Shown: positions 37,001 through 46,640 of the stretch, piece after piece
Numbering within the stretch: the stretch's first letter is position 1
Layout: every line of letters starts with the position of its first letter
NCBI GenBank assembly: GCA_022036555.1
Contig: CM039124.1
Span: 51,363,940 to 51,427,939, forward strand
Length of the DNA stretch: 64,000 nt
Direction: 5' to 3'
Source: Microstegium vimineum
Taxonomy: Eukaryota > Streptophyta > Magnoliopsida > Poales > Poaceae
Position numbers and translations under genes: made by a program
Notes under the pieces: generated by a model
Database searches by the model: none
The model's input: the letters and a program-made list of their open reading frames with translations, nothing else
What the model was told of the DNA's origin: nothing

Positions 37001-37734
37001 AAGGCTTCAACCAACTTACCCCTCAAATGCGCAAGGTCAAGGTGAAGGCAATGACGAAAGATCGAGTGATCGGCAGCCGCTAACGAGCTCGGACGAGTTC
37101 GTCAATGGTGAAGGTGAAGTGCTCGGCGGAACAGAGTAGAGCGAAACGAAGTGAAGTGTGGAGTAGTGGCGCGGAAAGGAAAGAGAGAGGGAACGGCGTC
37201 CCGCTTTTAAAGACGACAATGGGTTCCGTGTGATCGCCACGTACCCACGACAAGACGGGAGTCCATGGACAGGCGTTGCGCGGCTGGCGACACGTGTCGG
37301 CCAGGAGCGACGTCGAGATCGACCCCGCCATGCAACTGCTCGACGAAAGGACAGAACTGACCCTGCGGCTCTTTTGCAAAAATGCACCAGCTTCCAGGGG
37401 TTTTCAGGAAAAACTTTGAACACGAAAGATGTTCAAAACTTTGAGATCTACAACTTTGCTTAAACAACCATAAGCAAAAACTTTATAGATTTTGAAAATC
37501 GTGTTTAGGGTTTAATCCACCCCCTGTGGGAAAAGGGTTTGGATGCACATTTTAAATTTTTGAGACTTTGAAAAGATGGCCTACATACAAACAATTGATC
37601 AAACACGGACAATTAAACTTATTTTAGTTCAATGCATAACCAGGTTTTCAAACAAATGAATGATGCTTAATGCATATGATGACATGATCAAATTTTAATT
37701 AAGAGATTAGCAAGGTTAACACCGGGGTGTTACA
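34006..37734 (-). mobile_element. Long Gypsy-type solo LTR (3729 bp) inserted in the antisense gene
   Basis: Read on the minus strand it begins TGTAACACCCCGG and ends GGTTCTGTCACA. The 5-bp target duplication ACCAC is perfect, at 34001-34005 and 37735-37739. A TATA-like TTTAAAAGC lies at about 37204-37212 on the minus strand, followed by a CT-rich leader, so it carries its own promoter. GC-rich internal frames (35800-37100, rich in ctcga repeats) show no gag or pol domain. It is the same architectural class as the LTR at 3198-7535 but a different family. Confidence 0.9.
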
Positions 37735-38472
37735 ACCACCCTCTCGAGGGGCAACGCCTCTACGCGAGACGGCACCCCTTGAGATCCACCCCAGGGTGCA
37801 TCTCGTCGAGGCGCAGCGGGCGGGCCATCACCGGCACTACCCGCCGCTGGTGGAAAGCCGACGCGACGATCGCCGCCGTAAGCCCCTCCCGCCTTAGGCG
37901 GGAGATCGCGTTGAGCAGGTGGTCGAGGCGCTTCTGCTTCTTCTGCGGGACGCCGTACTTCCAGTTGGGGGGCTTCGACTCAATTGTCCTCCCGGGAGTG
38001 CCACCACCAGGAGTGCCACCCCGCGTAGCTCGACTTGATCTTCACTGAGATCCAGTCCTTGGCCCTCTTGAGGCCAATGCTGCAGCACCCCGCCCGGACC
38101 ATCCTCTGTTGGCCAGTCCCGGCCGGGGCATGGAACAGGCTTGCCTCGAACAGATGAAGCCACAGCTTCCAGTGCGGCTCCATCTTCAGGTACCCCTCGC
38201 ACACGGCGGTGAAGACCGCCGCTTGGGAGACGCCGTTGGGGGAGAGGTGTTGGAGCTCCACGCCGTAGTGATGGAGGATCTCCCGTAAGAGACAGTTGGG
38301 GGGGGGATCCTAGCCCCGCCTGGTGGAAGGCCTCGAAGCTGACCACGTAGCCCTGTGGTGGGTTGGGCTTGTGATCCGACTCCGGCGGCGCCATCCACTC
38401 CGGTCGGTCCGCCGAAGTGATAGGCCGGAGAAGGCCGCTCCCCACCAGCTCTCCCAACGCTCTGCGGTCACT

Positions 38473-39534
38473 GTCGAAGGGAGCCAGTCGTCGGGGCTGC
38501 GCAGGGTGTAGTTGGCCATGGCAGCGGGGAAGCAGATGCGCTCGGAGACGGGTGTTGAAGGTGCGTTCCCGATCTTTTCCTCTCCTTACTCGCGCGCGCA
38601 GATGCGAAGCTCAGAGGATGACGAAGGCAAAGGTGGGAACGAAGGAGGCGGGGAAGGCAATGGCGAACGTGAGAGAGCTAAAGCCCTGTCCCCGTATATA
38701 TATGAACGGAAGCGCAACGAGCAGATCCGTCGAAAAGGCAGGTAAGTCTCTGCATTAAATGCGCCCACCTAACTCCCCTCAGGGATCCATAGGGTAAGGG
38801 ACACCTGTCGCGTCGTCAGGGTTCTCGTCGAAGGGAGCCAGTCGTCGGGGCTGCGCAGGGTGTAGTTGGCCATGGCAGCGGGGAAGCAGATGCGCTCGGA
38901 GACGGGTGTTGAAGGTGCGTTCCTGATCTTTTCCTCTCCTTACTCGCGCGCGCAGATGCGAAGCTCAGAGGATGACGAAGGCAAAGGTGGGAACGAAGGA
39001 GGCGGGGAAGGCAATGGCGAACGTGAGAGAGCTAAAGCCCTGTCCCCGTATATATATGAACGGAAGCGCAACGGGCAGATCCGTCGAAAAGGCAGGTAAG
39101 TCTCTGCATTAAATGCGCCCACCTAACTCCCCTCAGGGATCCATAGGGTAAGGGACACCTGTCGCGTCGTCAGGGTTCTCGTCAAAGGGAGCCAGTCGTC
39201 GGGGCTGCGCAGGGTGTAGTTGGCCATGGCAGCGGGGAAGCGGATGCGCTCGGAGACGGGTGTTGAAGGTGCGTTCCCGATCTTTTCCTCTCCTTACTCG
39301 CGCGCGCAGATGCGAAGCTTAGAGGACGACGAAGGAAAAGGCGGGAACGAAGGAGGCGGGGAAGGCAATGGCGAACGTGAGAGAGCCAAAGCCCTGTCCC
39401 CGTATATATATGAACGGAAGCGCAACGGGCAGATCCGTCGAAAAGGCAGGTAAGTCCCTGCATTAAATGCGCCCACCTAACTCCCCTCAGGGATCCATAG
39501 GGTAAGGGACACCTGTCGCGTCGTCGGGGTTCTC
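38473..39534 (-). repeat. Three 354-bp tandem units: promoter, leader and start codon of the antisense gene
   Basis: Units 38473-38826, 38827-39180 and 39181-39534 are near-identical. On the minus strand each has a TATA box TATATATA (about 38695-38702, 39049-39056 and 39403-39410), a GA/CT-rich leader, and an ATG (38519, 38873, 39227) that encodes MANYTLRSPDDWLP. Only the innermost copy continues into the gene. The two outer copies terminate after 34 codons (ending WIPEGS), so they would act as upstream ORFs or as dead-end start sites. Confidence 0.93.
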
Positions 39535-39665
39535 GCCGCCCTCCATGCCCGCCGCACGCAGACGAAGGGACATCTCCTAAAAAGGCGCGCCCCACAACCA
39601 ACGGCAGGGAATGTGGAGCGTTATCTTCGGAGGTAAACAACGGACGTCGACCCGTCCCTCGAGCT

Positions 39666-39960
39666 CTCGAGGGAGCGAAGGCTGGCCCTCGAAAGGGTTT
39701 CGACAGTCGCTCTCGAGCAGTTCCTTCCTAGGGAAGTAAAACGGACTCCGGTCCACCCACAAATCTCGAGGGAGCGAAGGCTGGCCCTCGAACAGGGTTC
39801 GACAGCCGCCCTCGAGTACCCTGAGTCAGGGAGGACCCAGGGTTACGGACTCCGGTCCACCCTCAAATCTCGAGGGGGCGAAGGCTGGTCCTTGAACAGG
39901 GTTCGACAACCACCCTCGAGTATCCGAGTCAAGGATGACACAGGGGGAGCCAATACGAGG
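39666..39960. repeat. About 100-bp minisatellite, three copies
   Basis: The phrase ctcgaggg(a/g)gcgaaggctgg begins copies at 39666, 39765 and 39869, each followed by gacag(t/c)cgc(t/c)ctcgag and acggactccggtccaccc. It lies between the antisense promoter array and the 3' LTR. Confidence 0.88.
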
Positions 39961-40444
39961 CCCCGCTCGAGAACGAACTCTCGAGACCCCCCGGGACATA
40001 TCCAAGGCAAAACCTGGGAGTACCGAAGGATCCCCACGACGGGAGGCATCGAGCCACCGACTCCCAGCGAACGGAGTCGGCACCTTGGTAATCCATACGG
40101 TTTCGCTTAATGAGGGTGCCTCAGGGCTTCTGTCGACCCCTATCGAGCGGGGCACGAGCCCTCGCTTGGATCTCCCCGTTACCAGCTCACAACGGACTTC
40201 GATGCTCGTCCAAACGAGGATAGCTCGACGCTCTTTGCCTCACAATCCGAGCGCAAGGACCCGTGGGAAGGATGCTAAGAGGTAGCAACGCCCCAGCCGC
40301 ACGAGGCTTAGGGGCTCAACTACGCACGGCACCCCTCGACGAAAGAGGGTTGAAAACATTCGAGACCTGGTAAACCGGGTTGACCCCTCGATGGGGCGCT
40401 ACAACCCCAATTAACATCGCTCCCCCAGGTAAGACGCAAATCAA

Positions 40445-40611
40445 AGCCCCCAGAGGAGTCCTTAATCACTCCTCAGGGGCCTCGGGGGCTACCCCCGCGG
40501 GGTGCGCTCTCGCGCACCCCGCGGAGAATCAAACCATATACTAACTCTGCAGATCATCGCCAAAAGCCCCTATGTGGATTCTTCTTATCCGCATAGAGGC
40601 TTGGGGGCTAC
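40445..40611 (+). other. Hairpin cluster and polypurine tract before the 3' LTR
   Basis: Three consecutive inverted repeats are present. One is around gaggagt/actcctc (about 40453-40475) with outer agcccc/ggggct. One has perfect 13-bp arms ccgcggggtgcgc and its complement around a 4-base loop (40495-40524). One is tatgtggat/atccgcata (about 40570-40595). The polypurine-like ggcttgggggcta follows and abuts the LTR start at 40612. Confidence 0.75.
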
Positions 40612-41352
40612 TGTCGGGTACAAAGATAAGGGGTACCCTAACCCACGATAATCTAACGCCTAAGCATCCAGGCGAAACCCAACAGTCGACTGAGCAATAG
40701 AGGAAGGCCCGCCAGGCGGAGGCCTACCCCACCAACAGAGGTGGCCAAATCATGGGCCAACCCATGATCAGAGGGACGGAAGGCAGAACGACCTTCAACC
40801 TCGACCCCTCGATCGACGGAGGGAGGGTCGAACGAACGACCCCCAACCTCGACCCCTCGATCGACGGAGGGAGGGTCGAACGAACGACCCCCAACCTCGA
40901 CCTTTTGAATGGCGGAGAGAGGTCGATTCTCCCCCCCCCCCTCGACTTCAACCCCTCGAAATGACGGACAGGGGGTCGAACGAACGACCCTCGAACAGGA
41001 GGCTCGATCAGCTCACCCGCTCCCGGTATGGGAAAAAGAGGAATCCTATGATGGAATCCGCCCTCGCCTAACACCATGGACGCTCACTACCTCGGTCAAA
41101 TCCGTCAAGTCATCACCCCTATCCGAATTACCCGTCGACCGTACAACTACTGCAACCACGCCTCGGGTACGGAGCACCCCCTCGAATCTTGGGTGAGGTA
41201 GCCCTCGACCGCGTCCTCAGGGATACGTCGGGGTCACGCAGGCCTCGATACCCCTCGACCCGGGGGCTCGATCCTCATCCCCGACTGTTACGGTATGGGA
41301 CCCGTCAAATCCATCCCGCTTCAACTGTGGAACTCGCAGGTTCCACGCCATA
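40612..41352 (+). repeat. Truncated 3' LTR of the Tat element
   Basis: It starts TGTCGGGTACAAAG like the 5' LTR, and aligns with it through ttccacgccata. It then breaks off at 41352, so the last ~610 bp (TATA box, R and U5) are missing. The minisatellite copy number differs slightly from the 5' LTR. Confidence 0.93.
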
Positions 41353-42290
41353 TGAAGTGAGTTAATTAAAGGTCCATATGAAGTGTTAGCATCTATTAAC
41401 AACTCCAAACCTGCTAATAAAAATAACAGTTAGTTGCCCTCCATCTAATAATTAGCATGTTTGTTTGGATCCATTGACACCAATTGATTCAAATAGTCCC
41501 TTAGCAGCCCGCAATGAACAATTACGAGACCAGTTTAGACCCATTAACACTGATTTTAGCTGCTAATTTTTAATCCTGATGAATCCAAATAGGCCTTTAA
41601 TTTGAGTGGACATGTTTCACACTTAAAATAAGGCAAATTTGGATCTATTAGCACTAAAAATTAGCAGCTAAAATTATTACTAATGGATCCAGATATTCTA
41701 GAGGTAGACACAAACTAAATATGAAATATGTTTGATTGGAAAACCACGGGAATATGTGTATATCGTGTGTAAGCAAGATAATATATCTACATAACATTCT
41801 CATTTTATCAAACTAAGTATAATTCCTACTCTAGTTTCATTCATATTAATTGAGCTGCCGAAGCCACATAAGTATATGTGATGATATGATAATTTATAGG
41901 AGTTGGAATGATCATTGATTTGAGGGATAAATTTTCAGGAACATTTGGAGATGCTCGAAAAGAGAAGCTGTGTTTATTTTTACGCAAAAAAGATGTGTTT
42001 TTTTTGGGAAAAAATAATATGGAATATCTTCTACGCCATTTTCCAAACAGTTGAAAATAGTTCAATACAGTATTTCAAGCGGATTGGTGTCATCCATGTG
42101 ACACATTTGATGCCAACCTCGTACAACAGTTTAATGCCATGGAGAACCTATTATAAGAGAGAAACAATATATACGTGGGAGATAGCTTAAACATGGTTAC
42201 ACTAATGAAACCTTTTTTTTTTAACTCAGGGATGAAAACTCTTGACTAAGAACTGGCCATCGGAATGAATAGACATGGTTACTGAAAAAA
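41353..42290. other. Intergenic, AT-rich MITE-like sequence
   Basis: The stretch contains a short direct repeat ccatatgaagtg at the retroelement break (41348-41359 and 41374-41385), fragments with tgtttggatccat and gctaatttttaa motifs, and a ttggagatgctc end near 41946. No gene was recognised. Confidence 0.4.
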
Positions 42291-42509
42291 AAGTAGACCA
42301 AGCCCAGCCCATCAGCACGGCCCAATCTAACTGCTGACCAGTCACCACCCACTCCTCCCCAAGTCAAAATCAACGGTCCAGATCTCACCTGCCAAACCCT
42401 AGACCTCACACCCAAGCTCTCATATAAGGTCGATCACTCCCTTCCAGCTTCCACCCTTTCCACCCCGCCGCCGAAGCCACCGCGCCGCTGCCCCTTGCCG
42501 CCACCAAAA
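42291..42509 (+). promoter_or_regulatory. Ribosomal-protein-type promoter and 5' leader of RPL4
   Basis: Site II-type elements occur as agccca (TGGGCT complement) at 42301-42306 and 42306-42311 and ggccca (TGGGCC complement) at 42319-42324. A telo box AAACCCTA lies at 42394-42401, and a weak TATA-like catataagg at 42421-42429. The combination of site II and telo box is the known signature of plant ribosomal-protein and proliferation-linked promoters. Confidence 0.75.
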
Positions 42510-44685
42510 ATGGCCGCTTCCGCGCGCCCCCTGGTCTCCGTGAGGGCCCTGGAGGGCGACATGGCCACGGACTCCGCCGGCATCCCGCTTGCCGACGTCC
42601 TCCGCGCGCCGATCCGCCCGGACATCGTCCGCTTCGTCCACAAGCTTCTGTCCTGCAACAGCCGCCAGCCCTACGCGGTGTCCCGTAAAGCCGGCCACCA
42701 GACCTCCGCGGAGTCCTGGGGCACGGGGCGTGCGGTGTCCCGTATCCCCCGCGTTCCTGGCGGTGGTACCCACCGCGCCGGCCAGGGAGCCTTCGGCAAC
42801 ATGTGCCGTGGCGGACGCATGTTCGCGCCCACCAAGATCTGGCGCCGCTGGCACCGCCGCGTCAACATCCACCTCCGCCGTGTCGCCATCGCCTCCGCCC
42901 TTTCCGCCACCGCCGTCCCGTCCCTCGTCCTCGCCCGCGGACACCGCGTGGAGACCGTCCCCGAGCTTCCGCTCGTAGTTTCTGACTCCGCTGAGTCTAT
43001 TGAGAAGACTGCCCAGGCCATCAAGGCCCTCAAGCAGCTCGGTGCCTACGCTGATGCTGAGAAGGCCAAGGACTCCGTTGGCATCCGCCCCGGCAAGGGG
43101 AAGATGCGCAACCGCCGCTACATCAACCGCAAGGGACCCCTCATTGTCTACGGCACTGAGGGCTCTAAGATCGTCAAGGCCTTCCGCAACCTCCCTGGCG
43201 TTGATGTTGCCAATGTGGAGCGCCTGAACCTGCTCGACCTCGCCCCTGGTGGCCACCTTGGCCGGTTCGTCATCTGGACCGAGTCCGCGTTCAAGAAGCT
43301 GGATGAGGTGTACGGTACCTTTGACACGCCATCGGCGAAGAAGAAGGGTTTTGTGCTCCCGAGGCCCAAGATGGCAAACGCTGATCTGTCCAGGCTCATC
43401 AACTCTGACGAGGTGCAGTCTGTGGTGAAGCCCATCAACAAGGAGGTGAAGCGTAGGGAGGCTAGGAAGAACCCGCTGAAGAATATGGCTGCAGTGCTCA
43501 AGCTGAACCCGTACCTCGGTACTGCACGCAAGATGGCAACCCTAGCAGAGGCAGCGCGTGTCAAGGCCAGGAAGGAGAAGCTTGACTCCAAGAGGACCAA
43601 GCTCAGCCCAGTATGATAATCTTCTCTTCCTTTTACATTTTATACATTTGTATATAAATTCTTAGCTGTTCATAGTATTCTTCATTAATTGTTTGTTATT
43701 TAGCATTGTATATTTATTGCTTTGTCATTGACTATGCTGCCTATGCCTATAATAGTATAGGGTATGGTATATTTCTTGAATTAGGTTGTATTGTGTCATA
43801 GCTTAGGTCTATTGGTTTCTAGATTATGTTGATATGTTTAGGTAACATGCATGTGGTTGAACCTTTATGAGGAACTGTTAACATTGATGCTGCATTTTGT
43901 GAGCGACTCATGCCGTCAATTATTTTTGCTCTATTAGCCCTAATTCACAGTGCCCTGGGAGTTTGCTAGTTTACATAATGAATTAGTTGTTTGCCCGAGT
44001 TTGCTAGTTTACATAATGAATTAGTTGTTTGCTCTAGTTTGTGGTGAATCATGTGATCCTTCTGCTATATGGAACACACACCAAGCTTCTGTATTTATTT
44101 GGAACTAAAGATTTCAATATAGGTTTGTATAAACTTGGTCAGAGATTGAGATATTTAAAGCAACCTACAGTTCAGCTCAATAGAAGCTACATTTCACAGT
44201 AGCTTAATTATTTCACCAGAGATTTATCTTGAAGATGTGAACTCAATGACACATGATTGTTTCACCTTTTGTTGATGTTCTTGGTCCTAGACACATTCAC
44301 TGTTGTCAGTTATTTTGCATGCCTATTGTGTTCAAATAGGGTAGGTTGCTGGTGTTAGATGAACACATTGCATTTCACCACTCGATTGTTTACTTGTTAT
44401 ATATTCCATTTCCAATATCCTCATCCTAGTCAATCTGGCTAGATTGTTTACTTGTTATAGAAATTTTTTGTACCTAGAGAAGCCAAAAAAGGCTTATAAT
44501 TTGGAATAGAGGGACTATCTTATAATAATACTCAAGTGATGTGCTGATCATGTCTTGAAATTTCCTTACAGGAGGAGGCTTCTAAGGTCAAGGCAGCTGG
44601 AAAGGCGTGGTATAAGACCATGGTCTCAGACTCTGACTACACAGAGTTTGACAACTTCACCAAGTGGCTTGGTGTTACACAGTGA
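42510..44685 (+). CDS. RPL4: 60S ribosomal protein L4 (uL4)
   Basis: uL4 is a structural protein of the cytosolic large ribosomal subunit whose long internal loop lines the peptide exit tunnel. Exon 1 (42510-43610, 367 codons) ends CTCAGCCCA before GTATGATAAT. Exon 2 (44572-44685) begins after TTCCTTACAG with GAGGAGGCT and ends TGA, giving 404 aa, the usual plant length. The family signature AGHQTSAESWGTGRAVSRIP followed by RVPGGGTHRAGQGAFGN and MCRGGRMFAPTK is intact near residues 65-115. The C-terminal extension is Lys-rich and ends DNFTKWLGVTQ. I chose ATG 42510 (MAASARP) because it fits the family; an upstream in-frame CTG at 42495 is not needed. The 961-bp intron contains a 38-bp tandem duplication (43959-44034). 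No defect is seen and the gene looks functional. Confidence 0.97.
43959..44034. repeat. 38-bp tandem duplication in RPL4 intron
   Basis: gagtttgctagtttacata... occurs twice with period 38 (43959 and 43997). Confidence 0.9.
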
Positions 44686-46640
44686 TTGTCTTGTCAAGTC
44701 AGAAGTTATGATTTTGTTTTCTATTGTCAAATGTCGCTTGTTATTGGTATCTTCAGACATGATACCTCGTTTTGGCTTTGTTAGTTTTTTACCACCTATG
44801 ACACCTATTCTGAGAACGGAGTATATGCAATTTTCAATACTATCTGTGCCTTTGTTTGTGTCTGTATTGGTTACTCGAATTTACATGGTCACTCATACCA
44901 TTTCTTGGTCATAAGGCATACCTGATTGCAATGTGCTCCCTCCATTCTGAATTATAAGACTTTTGGCTTTTTTTTAGATATACATTATAAATTTTGGTAT
45001 GAAGTTGGTAATGTTTCTGTTTGCATTGTTCTGTGCCCTTTTTTGTTTCTTAGGTATATGGCATATATAGTTGTTGCAAAAAAAGGTATATGGTATATAT
45101 AATTGATGCTTCGGTTCCTCGTCCATTTTGGCTTGACAGCAATGTTTTATGGTGAATGACGCTTCTTAGAAGCATCGTACTGTCTGAAATTCGTTTCGTA
45201 GAAGCATCTGTTTCTTCAGTTCTTGCCTTCTTCGTTTGGGGGTAATTTTGCAGGAATAACCATAGTTCAAATCCTAAAGATTGTCGTAATTGAAGATTTT
45301 AAGTAGGATTGTAGTGTATAGGTAATATCGAAACCATTAAATTGCATGTCTGAAAGCTGGTTTGGTTGCAGATTATTCTGACTGACACCAGTAAAATCGC
45401 ACATCTAAATTCCATGCCTCCTTTTGCGCGCAATCTAGTATATAAATAAATAATATAAGCTTGTTCGGCACATCGTTTTTACTGCTGATAAGTCGATTTT
45501 TTATTGTTTTATTATGAGAGGAAAGTATTTTATAATGGTTGACAATTTGAGCTCATAAGTTAAGCGAATAGGCTCATAATAAATTGATTGGCCTCTACTT
45601 CTGTAGATGTTGATTTGGGACTTGGCATAAACTAGTGAACTCTCTACTCGGAATTTATTTCGCTGCTTTGCAACGCTATCCAGCCACACTTTTCTGCATA
45701 TTCTCTTTCTGAGAAAGTGGAGAGCTTTTGCGCTTCTCGGATGTGGATGTCTCGCTCTCATCCCCACCTTCACCCCTGCAACATGCCAATCCACATTCCA
45801 CCAGCAAACTTGCCTCTTGTCTGATAGCTTTGCTGTTCAACTCTCTTTCAGAAACGTAAACTGAGAGCTCACTTGTGAAGGCAGCTGTCTAAAAGCTAAA
45901 TTGTGAAGGGCTGATTTTTTTTTTTTGGTCTTTGATATTTGAGATGGGCTGCCGTGTAACACAGATCCATCTGTTGTCTCCGCTAAAATAAATTGAACAC
46001 GAGCAGCAGAATCATGTGAACGTGCAACATAAAGGATAGGATGCCTTGTTCATGACACCATGTTGTGGAAGTTTCTCAGCAGAGACCACCATTTTGTATG
46101 CCTTGTTCGTGACACCATTTTGTTGTGGAACGTTTCTCAGAACAGAGACCACCATTTTGTGGTGCTAAAACACTAAAGGGATACGTGCAGATTAGAAACT
46201 TTTTTCAGTACAGGGACAAGTGCTGTAGATAAGCTTCATTTCGTTTCGTGTGGTGTTATCCTCAGAATGATAGTAACTCTCTGCAAGCAACTGTTCCTTT
46301 TGGTACACGGAGAGCGATCTGGACGGCATAGAATCATAGATGGACGGAGAGGAGTCGTCATTTTTTTTTTAAACAAGGTGGGGGTCGTCAGAGTTTAGCA
46401 TTGGCGAATTGGGAATCTATCTGGGTTCGGCCATCCAACTGAAAACTATCTGTAGGATGGTGACATCGGATGAATCCATGAGGCAACCAATTGGGTTCCA
46501 TCCAGTCATAAATTAAGCTGAACTAATTTTAAGGTACTAGGAGTAACAGTTTTAAAAATTAATTTAAAAAAAGAAAAAGAAAGGAAGCAGGAGCCCAGAA
46601 CTGAAGTACAGTAAAGAACACCCCCCTGCACCCAAAACAC
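44686..46640. other. RPL4 3' region and intergenic spacer
   Basis: A half Stowaway-type MITE (ctccctccattctgaattat) begins at about 44938. A decayed MITE lies at about 45465-45585. A ~62-bp tandem duplication (tgccttgttc(a/g)tgacaccat...ccaccattttgt) occupies about 46040-46161. No gene was recognised. Confidence 0.45.

Larger units (their letters stand above)
29074..38519 (-). pseudogene. Antisense, intron-containing gene of the Tat element ('putative gypsy type transposon' N-domain, coiled-coil C-part)
   Basis: On the minus strand a gene starts MANYTLRSPDDWLPSTVTAE (ATG 38519-38517). After a one-base frameshift near 38460 it reads GSGLLRPITSADRPEWMAPP, and after a C-run frameshift near 38300 VELQHLSPNGVSQAAVF, CEGYLKMEPHWKLWLHLF and RLRREGLTAAIVASAFHQRR. 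That is the domain Pfam calls Putative gypsy type transposon (Transposase_28). After the first nested LTR come FEEGHIASIPMVPDRGH and an intron, then after the second NDSQVRRFLADQAKKDK, a charged basic/acidic region, a coiled coil (SLEEQVRALQSCVEAVSRDR) and the terminal FCDDMGVEPEP...VVDPELSDEANVARC. Five GT-AG introns are apparent: 33909-33823, 31783-31703, 30826-30734, 30332-30253 and 29622-29532. The biochemical role is unknown. It is broken by frameshifts and both LTRs. Confidence 0.82.
20750..41352 (+). mobile_element. Tat-lineage Ty3/Gypsy LTR retrotransposon, degenerate, with two nested solo LTRs
   Basis: The element comprises a 5' LTR (20750-22116), primer-site region, gag (22175-24440), protease, reverse transcriptase, RNase H, a second archaeal-type RNase H and integrase (to 28521), an oppositely oriented intron-containing gene (38519 to 29074), a polypurine-like tract (ggcttgggggcta, about 40599-40610) and a truncated 3' LTR (40612-41352). 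The dual RNase H after RT is the diagnostic trait of the Tat lineage. Without the two inserted LTRs (1270 and 3729 bp) it would be about 15.6 kb. The two LTRs remain very similar over their shared 740 bp. Pol has several stops and frameshifts, so it is not autonomous now. The left flank is gcaat; the right-hand target duplication was lost with the 3' LTR end. Confidence 0.93.

Noticed and set aside
35781..37423. Coding frames within the 3.7-kb insertion
   Set aside because: They lie in a solo LTR with TG/CA ends and a target duplication; GC-rich with tctcga repeats, and no gag or pol motif.
42420..43256. Minus-strand 278-codon frame
   Set aside because: Shadow of the RPL4 first exon; low-complexity translation with no domain.
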